11,016 bases of DNA, from the NCBI GenBank assembly GCA_017880745.1, contig JADGRR010000056.1, positions 1-11,016 on the forward strand, read 5' to 3'. This document shows, one piece after another, positions 5,636 to 11,016 of the stretch; the first letter of the stretch is position 1, and each line of letters begins with the position of its first letter. This stretch comes from Burkholderiales bacterium (lineage in GTDB: Bacteria > Pseudomonadota > Gammaproteobacteria > Burkholderiales > SG8-39). The translations under genes were made by a program, and so were the position numbers. The notes beneath the pieces are model-generated. The model searched no databases. It saw only the letters and a list, made by a program, of their open reading frames with translations, and was not told the DNA's origin.

Positions 5636-6435
5636 GCGCCGCAATGGAACCGGCACCGAATGCCGCTGCAGTAATCGAAATCCGCGGCTTGAACACGCGC
5701 TTCGGTGACGCCGTGGTGCACGAGAACGTGAGCCTGGCGGTGCGCCGGGGCGAAATCTTCGCGCTGGTCGGCGCCAGCGGCTGCGGCAAGTCGACGCTGT
5801 TGCGCGAAACCATCGTGCTGCAGCAGCCGCAGTCGGGTTCGATCCGGGTGTTCGGCCTGGAGGTCGTTGGAATGAGCGATGAGGACGCGCTGCCGCTGCG
5901 GCGCCGCTGGGGCGTCATGTTCGAGCGCGGAGCGCTGTTCAGTTCGCTGACGGTCACGGAAAACGTCGGCATGGTGCTGCACGAGCACACGCCACTCGGC
6001 CAGCACCTGATCGACGAGCTCGCGGCGGTCAAGATCGCCCTCACCGGGCTGCCGCCGGATGCCGGTCCCAAGTATCCTAGCGAGCTCTCCGGCGGCATGC
6101 GCAAGCGCGCCGCGCTGGCGCGCGCGCTCGCGCTCGATCCGGAGTTGCTGTTGCTCGACGAGCCGACCGCCGGCCTCGATCCGCTCAGCGCCAGCGGCAT
6201 CGACGAGCTGGTGCACCAGTTGAGGGATGCGCTCGGCCTGACCATCATGATGGTCACCCACGATCTCGACTTGTTGTGGCGCTCGGCCGATCGCGTGGCG
6301 GTACTCGGCGACGGGCGGATTCTCGGAACCGGGAGCATGACCGAACTCTCCGCTTCCGGGCAACCGCAGATCCGGGAATATTTTCACGGGCCGCGCGGAC
6401 GAGCCGCGCGCGAGCAGGCATGGATGCAAAAGTAA
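5632..6435 (+). CDS. ABC transporter ATP-binding protein, MlaF type
   Basis: A 267-aa cytoplasmic ATPase that powers the MCE lipid transporter. Visible motifs: Walker A GASGCGKS (residues 47-54), signature LSGGM (152-156), Walker B LLLLDEPTAGLDP (172-184) and switch His in MVTHD (H210). The Q-loop region reads GVMFERGALFSSLTV, so Glu98 occupies the place of the usual Gln. The start ATG at 5632 overlaps the permease stop by 4 nt (ATGA). A second in-frame ATG at 5644 is possible but less favoured because of the overlap. An upstream extension of this frame runs inside the permease gene and is not coding. The 3' end overlaps the MCE gene by 16 nt, so the three proteins are probably translationally coupled. 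Confidence 0.96.
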   Translation: MSAAMEPAPNAAAVIEIRGLNTRFGDAVVHENVSLAVRRGEIFALVGASGCGKSTLLRETIVLQQPQSGSIRVFGLEVVGMSDEDALPLRRRWGVMFERGALFSSLTVTENVGMVLHEHTPLGQHLIDELAAVKIALTGLPPDAGPKYPSELSGGMRKRAALARALALDPELLLLDEPTAGLDPLSASGIDELVHQLRDALGLTIMMVTHDLDLLWRSADRVAVLGDGRILGTGSMTELSASGQPQIREYFHGPRGRAAREQAWMQK

Positions 6436-7325
6436 ACTTCGCCGTGGTCGGCGTGTTCGTGCTGGTGCTGGGCGCCGGGCTGATCGCGGGCGTGCTGTGG
6501 TTTTCCAGCGGCGGTGCCTATCGCAAGGCATACGACACCTACCAGACCTACATGGCCGAATCGGTATCCGGGCTGAGCCTCGATGCGCCGGTCAGGTATC
6601 GCGGCGTCGAAGTCGGCCGCGTGCGCAAGATGGCGCTGGCGCCAATGAATGTCCAGCAAGTGCAATTGACGCTGGACATCGAACGCGGCACGCCGGTCAG
6701 GCAGGACACCGTGGCGGTACTTAGGGTGCAGGGCCTGACGGGCATCGCCTACGTCGAGCTGTCCGGAGGCGGCCCCGACGCGCCTGCGCTGGAGGCGCGG
6801 CCCGGCGAAGCGTATCCGGTGATCCGCAGCGGACCGTCGCTGATGGTGCGCCTCGATAGCGCGGTTTCCGCACTGCTGACGAATGCAAACCGCACCAGCA
6901 TGAGCATGAACGCGTTGATGGACGAAGACAACCGGCGCACGTTCAAACAAACCCTGGCGGAGCTGCAGGTTCTGTCCCGAACGCTGGCGGCGCGCTCCGC
7001 CGCGATTGATTCCAGCCTGTTGAACACGGCGCGTACCATGGACAACACGGCGCGTGTGACCGGAGAACTGCCGCGCCTGGTGGAACGCATGCAGGCGAGC
7101 GCGGACAGATTCGACCGCATGACGAGCGACGTTGCCCGGGCCGGCACCGGCGTGCGCGCCGACCTGCGCGAGGCCAGCGGCGAGATCCTGCCGGAAGTGC
7201 GCCTGCTCGCTTCCGAATTGCGCGAAGTGACCGGCTCGCTGCGGCGCTTCAGCGAGCAGCTGGAGCAGAACCCGAGCATGCTGCTCTATGGCAGACCCGC
7301 ATCGAAACCCGGACCAGGAGAATGA
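6420..7325 (+). CDS. MCE/MlaD-family substrate-binding protein
   Basis: 301 aa. An N-terminal membrane anchor (about residues 7-28, VGVFVLVLGAGLIAGVLWF) is followed by one MCE domain (about 39-116). This includes the SVSGLSLDAPVRYRGVEVG strand region and VQGLTGIAYVEL. A long, mostly helical region follows (about 140-290), with a NPSMLLYG-type tail as seen in proteobacterial MCE proteins. Known: MCE domains form hexameric rings in the periplasm that carry phospholipids, docked on an MlaE/MlaF core; the helical tail can form a tube or bind an outer-membrane partner. Start: ATG at 6420 with AGG close upstream, inside the end of the ATPase gene (16-nt overlap). A longer upstream in-frame extension lies wholly in the ATPase gene and is rejected. 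The stop overlaps the lipoprotein start (ATGA). Confidence 0.95.
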   Translation: MDAKVNFAVVGVFVLVLGAGLIAGVLWFSSGGAYRKAYDTYQTYMAESVSGLSLDAPVRYRGVEVGRVRKMALAPMNVQQVQLTLDIERGTPVRQDTVAVLRVQGLTGIAYVELSGGGPDAPALEARPGEAYPVIRSGPSLMVRLDSAVSALLTNANRTSMSMNALMDEDNRRTFKQTLAELQVLSRTLAARSAAIDSSLLNTARTMDNTARVTGELPRLVERMQASADRFDRMTSDVARAGTGVRADLREASGEILPEVRLLASELREVTGSLRRFSEQLEQNPSMLLYGRPASKPGPGE

Positions 7326-7936
7326 ACCTAAACAAAGTAGCCGCAATTTCGGCCATGCTGGCCATGCTGATGGCCGGCTGCACCGCACTGCAGCCGCCGC
7401 GGATGGAAACCCCTGCGCTCTACCTGCTCGAAGCGCCGCCTGCCGCGGCAACCAAGTGGCCGCAACAGGACTTGGTCCTGGCGGTCGATCCGCCCACGGC
7501 GCGGCCGGGTTTCGATACGCCGCAGATGGCCTATGTGCGGCAGCCGCACAAGCTCGACTACTATGTGAAGAATCGGTGGGTTGATGCGCCGTCACGCATG
7601 CTGGCGCCGCTGCTGGTTCAGGCGCTGGAGCAGGCCGGCAGTTTTCGCGCGGTGGTGCGAACGACAAATCCGGTCCCCGTCGACCTGCGGCTCGATACCG
7701 AATTGATCCGCCTGCAACACGATTTCACCACGCAGCCCAGCCGGGTGCAACTGACGCTGCGAGCGCAACTCTACGACGTCAAGGGCAAGAAGGTGCTCGC
7801 GGTGCGCGAATTCGACGCCGCCGAGAACGCTCCGAGCGAGGATGCCTATGGCGGCGTACTCGCGGCCAATCGCGCGCTCGAGCGCGTGCTGGGCCAGCTC
7901 ACCGATTTTTGTGTTGCCGAATCAGCCAAGCGATGA
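7322..7936 (+). CDS. ABC-type transport auxiliary lipoprotein (PqiC/ABC_trans_aux-like)
   Basis: 204 aa with a lipoprotein signal: MNLNK, a hydrophobic core, then lipobox LMAGC with the acylated Cys at residue 20. The residue after Cys is Thr, which favours the outer membrane by the +2 rule. The body fits the ABC-type transport auxiliary family: YLLE near the start of the mature part, DTPQMAYVRQPHKLDYYVKN at about 67-86, then APSRMLAPLLVQALEQAG. Known: such lipoproteins (PqiC-like) are encoded with MCE systems and are thought to link the periplasmic MCE tube to the outer membrane. It is the last gene of the four-gene operon, starts within the stop of the MCE gene (ATGA), and has AGGAG just before the ATG. 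Confidence 0.92.
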   Translation: MNLNKVAAISAMLAMLMAGCTALQPPRMETPALYLLEAPPAAATKWPQQDLVLAVDPPTARPGFDTPQMAYVRQPHKLDYYVKNRWVDAPSRMLAPLLVQALEQAGSFRAVVRTTNPVPVDLRLDTELIRLQHDFTTQPSRVQLTLRAQLYDVKGKKVLAVREFDAAENAPSEDAYGGVLAANRALERVLGQLTDFCVAESAKR

Positions 7937-7948
7937 GCGTGCCGGCAT

Positions 7949-8018
7949 CGGCACCGCTGCTGCGGGGTGCCGGGGCGTGCCCCGCAGGAAACACCCTTGG
8001 GGCGCGCGCTTGGCGCCC
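7949..8018. terminator. Hairpin cluster between convergent operons, possible bidirectional transcript end
   Basis: The 105-nt gap between the lipoprotein stop and the kinase stop holds three inverted repeats. They are CGGCACC/GGTGCCG (7949-7955 with 7966-7972), CTGCGGGG/CCCCGCAG (7960-7967 with 7980-7987, 12-nt loop) and GGGCGC/GCGCCC (8000-8005 with 8013-8018). The first two share bases and exclude each other. None is followed by a T-run on either strand, so intrinsic termination is doubtful; a Rho-dependent or structure-assisted end is more likely. Confidence 0.35.
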
Positions 8019-8041
8019 GGCGGTCACCGCGCTGGCGCCGG

Positions 8042-9886
8042 TCAATGGGCGCCTGGATCTGCGCCACCGAGGGGAAAGAAAAGGTGCACGGTCGTGCCAC
8101 CTTCGCTCGCCAGTTCCAGGCGCCCGCCCAGCGCCTCCGCCCGACGGCGCATGCCGGGGAGTCCGTGACCTGAAGCGGCCAGGTTTGACTGCAGGCCGAC
8201 GCCGTCGTCCTTGACCCGGAGGTGAAACTCGCGCCCATCCGGGGCGGCCAGCGACACGCTGACCGTGCCAGCCCTGGAATGCTTGAGCACATTGGTCAGC
8301 GTCTCCTGCAGAATGCGCAGCACCTGCAGCCCGGCTCCGGGGGACATCTCCAAGCTGTCTTGCAGCCCGGAGGCGTCCCAGCGCAGGGAGATACCCGCGG
8401 CGGAGAAGCGCGGCGCCAAGCGGAAGCGCAGATTGCCCAAGGCGGAGATCAGATCCCCCTTTTCAGGGCCGAGGGCGTCGATGACCAGCCGCAGTTCGTC
8501 TATGCCCTGCCGCAGTACCTCGGCCACTTCCTTCGCACCTGCCGCACCTCTCTCCACCAGGGCGAGGGAAGAGATGAGATGGGAGCCCAGTCCGTCGTGC
8601 ATGTCGCTCACGATGCGCTGGCGTTCCTCGGCCATCGCCTGCTGGCGTTCGAACCCTCGCAGGAGGTGATAGCTTTGCGCAAGTTCCCCTTCCCGCTCGG
8701 CCAACTGCGTCTCCAGCACGACGTTCATATTTTCCACCACGGCGAGGGACTGCACGAAGCGGTTGGTCAGCGCCCAGGTAATGGCCAGCAGCATGGCTGG
8801 CACCCCCAGGTGCAGACCAAAGGCGCCGACGACGCTGATGCCCAGATTGAAAAGGTAGTCATTCAGCCCCAGCAACACGGCGAAGACGGCGGCAGCGAGC
8901 ATGGCGTAGCCGGCACTAGATGGGTGGCGGAGGGTGTGGGCGGCGAAAATTCCAAGCGCCAGGAGCATCAGCAGAAAAAGGCCAGCGAGCCAGTAAATGT
9001 CCAGAAATGCCCTCTCGCGCAAGCCCAAGAGCAGGAGCCCGAGCGGAGCGGCAAGCCAGTAGGCGAGCAGCAGCCGCTCGAACCACAGCCAGCGGCGCTG
9101 CGACTCGCGCAGGAAAAACACGATCAGGGGAATGCAGAAGCCGCCGGTGAGGAAATAGTAGAGGGCCCGCCATTCGGTCCACAGGGAGGCTGGGATGAAC
9201 TCCAGCACAATAGTCGCACTGTGCACCCCCCAGAAGAGGCTGGCCACTGCGAACAATCCGTAGCTGACCTCCTTGCGGCGACGCCACCAGACCATCAGCA
9301 TGGCGGCCCCGGCCAGGATGCCCAGTGTCGACGAAATCTTGGCCGCAGTGATCTGCCAGAACTGGCGCTCCTCAAAGCGGGGGGTCAGTTCCCGCTCCGG
9401 CCCCACCCAGATCCCGCCCAGCGACAGCGAAAAGCCACGGCACTCCCCTCGCAGCAGCAGAATATTTTCCCCGGGTCGCAGGAGCGAATCGGGCAGCAGG
9501 AACTGGTGCGGGCGTTTGATCCGCGGGTGGTAGGCCTCGCTTGGGGGAGCAACCAGGCCGATGCGGTTGCCGTTCAGGTAGAGGGTTAAGGCGCAGAAGA
9601 AGCTGGGGATGTAGACGGCGAACGGCTCGCCCGAGAGCGCCGCTTCAGGGGCGTGGAAGGCGAGGCGGTACCAGACGGTCTGGAGGCTGTCGGGATCCTC
9701 GGTGCGGATGCTGGAGGGCAGGGGGACCGGTCGCCATGGGGCATCTGCCGGCGGCAGACCCTGCGGGTGGCCCTGCAGAAACTGCGCCTCGGCGATGGGC
9801 ATGGCCCCTTCGGTGGCGAACCCGCCGGTGGCCAGGGCGAGCAAGAGCAAGCTAAAGCCTGAGCATGCCCAACTTGTTGGCTTCAT
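8042..9886 (-). CDS. Sensor histidine kinase, 7TMR-DISM type with NarL-class (HisKA_3) kinase core
   Basis: 614 aa from ATG 9884-9886. Order: signal peptide (about 1-27), periplasmic beta-rich domain (about 40-170, with VWYRLAFHAP and FCALTLYLNGNRIG) as in 7TMR-DISM extracellular domains, then about seven membrane helices (about 183-372). A short coiled coil (about 382-420) leads into the kinase. The H-box ERQRIVSDMHDGLGSHL carries phospho-acceptor His430. The HATPase region shows the N-box QETLTNVLKHS (about 527-537), DDGVG (560-564) and GHGLPGMRRRAEALGG (573-588). The HDGLG-type H-box is typical of kinases that pair with NarL/FixJ regulators, matching the gene just upstream. Start: ATG 9886 is preceded by GAGG 6 nt upstream; a GTG 4 codons earlier is less likely. 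The gene overlaps the regulator by 35 nt. The ligand is unknown; periplasmic small molecules or carbohydrates are common guesses for DISM sensors. Confidence 0.95.
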   Translation of the reverse strand: MKPTSWACSGFSLLLLALATGGFATEGAMPIAEAQFLQGHPQGLPPADAPWRPVPLPSSIRTEDPDSLQTVWYRLAFHAPEAALSGEPFAVYIPSFFCALTLYLNGNRIGLVAPPSEAYHPRIKRPHQFLLPDSLLRPGENILLLRGECRGFSLSLGGIWVGPERELTPRFEERQFWQITAAKISSTLGILAGAAMLMVWWRRRKEVSYGLFAVASLFWGVHSATIVLEFIPASLWTEWRALYYFLTGGFCIPLIVFFLRESQRRWLWFERLLLAYWLAAPLGLLLLGLRERAFLDIYWLAGLFLLMLLALGIFAAHTLRHPSSAGYAMLAAAVFAVLLGLNDYLFNLGISVVGAFGLHLGVPAMLLAITWALTNRFVQSLAVVENMNVVLETQLAEREGELAQSYHLLRGFERQQAMAEERQRIVSDMHDGLGSHLISSLALVERGAAGAKEVAEVLRQGIDELRLVIDALGPEKGDLISALGNLRFRLAPRFSAAGISLRWDASGLQDSLEMSPGAGLQVLRILQETLTNVLKHSRAGTVSVSLAAPDGREFHLRVKDDGVGLQSNLAASGHGLPGMRRRAEALGGRLELASEGGTTVHLFFPLGGADPGAH

Positions 9887-10490
9887 AGACCGCCTCACTA
9901 CGGGAGTGTACGGCTAGCTTGCGATAGATGTTCTTCACATGGGAGGTGACGGTGTGGGCGGAGATGGAGAGCAGACCCCCAACCTCGTCGAAGCTGAATC
10001 CCTTGGCGATTAGCTGGAGGATCTCTCGCTCGCGCGCGGAGAGGGGCCCCTCCTCCGCCGGTGACGGCGGGCGCAGCCGCTGCAGCAGCCGCCGGGCGAT
10101 CACCGGGCTGATGGGCGAGCCCCCCGCCCGCAGGGAGCGGATACTGCGCACCAGATCCTCGGCGGAAAGGTCCTTGAGGAGATAGCCGGTGGCTCCCGCC
10201 TCGATGCTGGAGAGCACGTGCCGGTCATCCCCGAAAACCGTGACCACCACCACATCGGCCTCGGGGTAGCGGGCGCTCGCCGCGCGGATGACCCGGGTGC
10301 CGTCCATGTCGGGCAAGCCGAGATCGACCAGGAAGACCTCGGCCGCCGTCGCCTCGATCAGCGCCAGCGCCTCGGCCCCGTTCCCGGCGGTGCCCACCAG
10401 GGCGAAGCCCGCCTCGGCGCGGATGATCTCGGACACGCGACTTCGGAACTCCGGTTCATCCTCGACGATAACGATCCTGGTCTGATCCAT
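9852..10490 (-). CDS. NarL/FixJ-family response regulator
   Basis: 212 aa from ATG 10488-10490. Receiver domain (about 4-120): acidic pocket in VIVEDEPEF (Glu10, Asp11), phospho-acceptor Asp56 in FLVDLGLPDMDG, switch Thr84 in VVVTVFG and Lys106 in YLLKDL. The C-terminal LuxR-type HTH (about 150-201) reads LSAREREILQLIAKG, then AHTVTSHVKNIYRKL. It is the obvious partner of the overlapping kinase and should be a DNA-binding regulator once phosphorylated. Start: GGAGG lies 11 nt before the ATG; a TTG six codons earlier overlaps that Shine-Dalgarno and is rejected. Likely targets include its own divergent promoter region (10491-10669) and the rightward genes beyond it. Confidence 0.95.
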   Translation of the reverse strand: MDQTRIVIVEDEPEFRSRVSEIIRAEAGFALVGTAGNGAEALALIEATAAEVFLVDLGLPDMDGTRVIRAASARYPEADVVVVTVFGDDRHVLSSIEAGATGYLLKDLSAEDLVRSIRSLRAGGSPISPVIARRLLQRLRPPSPAEEGPLSAREREILQLIAKGFSFDEVGGLLSISAHTVTSHVKNIYRKLAVHSRSEAVYEANKLGMLRL

Positions 10491-10669
10491 TCTGCGGATT
10501 GCCTCCAATCCAACGAATATCGCCCTTCAATGCCTGCGCCATACCGCGAACGCGGGATTCCCGGCGCGCAGCCTCCGCTTCATAGTGCACGCACGGTCAC
10601 GGGTTTGCAACTGCGGCCACGCGCCCGGAAATCGGTCGATCCTTAACTTAACGGAAAAGGAGAATCAGC
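10491..10669. promoter_or_regulatory. Divergent intergenic region between regulator and small exported protein
   Basis: This 179-nt stretch must hold promoters for both directions. Seen: a palindrome CCGCG-AA-CGCGG at 10544-10555, a possible operator half-site pair, and an A/T-rich TTAACTTAACGG just before the Shine-Dalgarno AAGGAG of the rightward gene. I find no convincing -35/-10 pair on either strand, which would fit activator-dependent promoters controlled by the adjacent NarL-type regulator. Operator assignment is inference. Confidence 0.4.
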
Positions 10670-10903
10670 ATGAACAGTTTGCACCAAGGCATCCTCCTGG
10701 CGGCCACCCTGGCCGGTATCGGCGGAGTATGGGCCGCCTTCTCGGCAGCCGATCCTGCGCCGAGTTCTCCCATTACCCGCGCCGAAGCCGGCGCCAGCGC
10801 CAGCGCCAGCGCCAGCGCGCAATCCGAGGCCATTGCTCCGATGAGTTCCCTGCGCGCGGACTGGAGCAATCTGCCCCTCGAACCCACGCCCGCGTCGTTC
10901 TGA
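10670..10903 (+). CDS. Small exported Ala/Ser-repeat protein of unknown function (77 aa)
   Basis: Not a family I recognise. ATG 10670 follows a near-perfect Shine-Dalgarno (AAAAGGAG, spacing about 7 nt). Residues 1-26 look like a signal peptide or single membrane anchor (GILLAATLAGIGGVWAAFSA), with possible cleavage after AFSA. The mature part of about 50 residues is low in complexity and rich in Ala, Ser and Pro. It has an alternating GASASASASAQ block (41-51) coded by identical GCCAGC hexamers, and the ending DWSNLPLEPTPASF. It has no Cys. It is divergent from the two-component pair and is followed 49 nt later by another gene with an equally strong ribosome site, suggesting a small operon controlled by that pair. 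A long opposite-strand frame exists but lacks these start signals. Confidence 0.72.
   Translation: MNSLHQGILLAATLAGIGGVWAAFSAADPAPSSPITRAEAGASASASASAQSEAIAPMSSLRADWSNLPLEPTPASF
10793..10816 (+). repeat. Four tandem GCCAGC hexamers inside the small exported protein gene
   Basis: Four identical GCCAGC units run without interruption at 10793-10816 and encode (Ala-Ser)4. The in-frame hexanucleotide repeat can change copy number by replication slippage without breaking the reading frame, lengthening or shortening the Ala-Ser linker two residues at a time. Confidence 0.85.
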
Positions 10904-10952
10904 ATCTGTAGTTTCGTTGGCAGTTTGAACTTCGTTACTGAAGGAGAATGAC

Positions 10953-11016
10953 ATGAGAAACAAGTATGTGAGCATGAAGGAAACTGGATCGACAGCAAGG
11001 CGGCGCGAGGGGATGG
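10953..11016 (+). CDS. Start of an unidentified gene (3' truncated by window edge)
   Basis: ATG 10953-10955 is preceded by AAGGAG at 10941-10946 with 6-nt spacing, an excellent ribosome binding site, and the frame stays open to the window end (21 complete codons). The visible N-terminus, MRNKYVSMKETGSTARRREG, is strongly basic, as in the n-region before a long export signal or a membrane segment, but nothing hydrophobic is reached before the edge. Family and function cannot be assigned. It lies 49 nt after the small Ala/Ser-repeat gene on the same strand, with no terminator visible between them, so the two are probably cotranscribed. Confidence 0.6.
   Translation, partial: MRNKYVSMKETGSTARRREGM

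Noticed and set aside
6276..6419. Extended N-terminus for the MCE protein
   Set aside because: It lies inside the ATPase coding region and would place 48 Arg-rich residues before the membrane anchor, unlike family members.
5503..6531. Minus-strand open frame opposite the MlaF-like ATPase (342 codons)
   Set aside because: Shadow of the ATPase frame; no start signal, no domain.
6384..7667. Long minus-strand open frame opposite the MCE and lipoprotein genes (427 codons)
   Set aside because: Arg/Ala/His/Gln-rich composition with no recognisable domain; it crosses two well-supported genes of an overlapping operon.
8222..9589. Long plus-strand open frame opposite the histidine kinase (455 codons)
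   Set aside because: It is antisense to a kinase with every expected motif, gives a Gln/His/Gly-rich sequence typical of reverse frames in GC-rich DNA, and has no domain or ribosome site.
10793..10816. CRISPR-like repeat
   Set aside because: Contiguous 6-nt units without spacers, coding in frame; a simple tandem repeat.
10643..10975. Minus-strand frame opposite the small Ala/Ser-repeat gene (110 codons)
   Set aside because: Its Gly-Ala run is the reverse reading of the GCCAGC repeat; the plus-strand gene has a strong ribosome site, a signal peptide and a downstream partner.

Overview
This window is high-GC bacterial DNA (by eye), densely packed with genes and with several start/stop overlaps. 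The gene content points to a betaproteobacterium (Burkholderiales, Rhodocyclaceae or Nitrosomonadales type): a large FAD/NAD(P) oxidoreductase ending in an Fe-S cysteine cluster, an HI0933/YhiN flavoprotein, a STAS-fused MlaE permease in a four-gene MCE cassette, and TTGAY-N4-RTCAA (FNR/Anr-type) boxes. This placement is inference from gene families; there is no rRNA, tRNA or other phylogenetic marker.

Layout. (1) Positions 1-791 (+) are the C-terminal part of a PyrK-like electron-transfer oxidoreductase that enters from the left edge. It converges, with only 2 bases between stop codons, on a small acidic 93-residue protein of unknown function (794-1075, -). Upstream of that small gene is a perfect TTGAT-N4-ATCAA box with a well-placed -10 element. 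(2) A leftward block follows: an SDR-family protein lacking the catalytic Tyr (3526-4278), a 23-residue leader ORF (3380-3451) coupled by an ATGA overlap to a beta-hydroxyacid dehydrogenase (2493-3383), and a YhiN-family flavoprotein (1295-2497). The flavoprotein's only plausible start is an AUU overlapping the stop of the dehydrogenase. (3) A rightward four-gene ABC lipid-transport operon follows: STAS-MlaE permease, MlaF-like ATPase, MCE/MlaD protein and ABC-auxiliary lipoprotein (4502-7936). Consecutive genes overlap by 4, 16 and 4 nt. Its leader holds a second FNR-type box and an 11-bp perfect hairpin. (4) A leftward two-component pair follows: a NarL/FixJ response regulator (9852-10490) overlapping a 7TMR-DISM-type histidine kinase (8042-9886). 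(5) Diverging from the pair, two rightward genes with strong Shine-Dalgarno sequences run to the right edge: a small exported Ala/Ser-repeat protein (10670-10903) and the first 21 codons of an unidentified gene (10953 onward).

How they work together. The MCE cassette should form an envelope lipid-trafficking machine: permease and ATPase in the inner membrane, MCE substrate-binding protein in the periplasm, lipoprotein at the outer membrane. Two FNR-type boxes with the same box-to-(-10) spacing, one before the 93-residue gene and one before the MCE operon, suggest both respond to low oxygen. The kinase/regulator pair probably controls the divergent small exported protein and the gene after it. 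That module is the least explained part of the window and the best candidate for something undescribed. I see no CRISPR array, insertion sequence, tRNA or rRNA.
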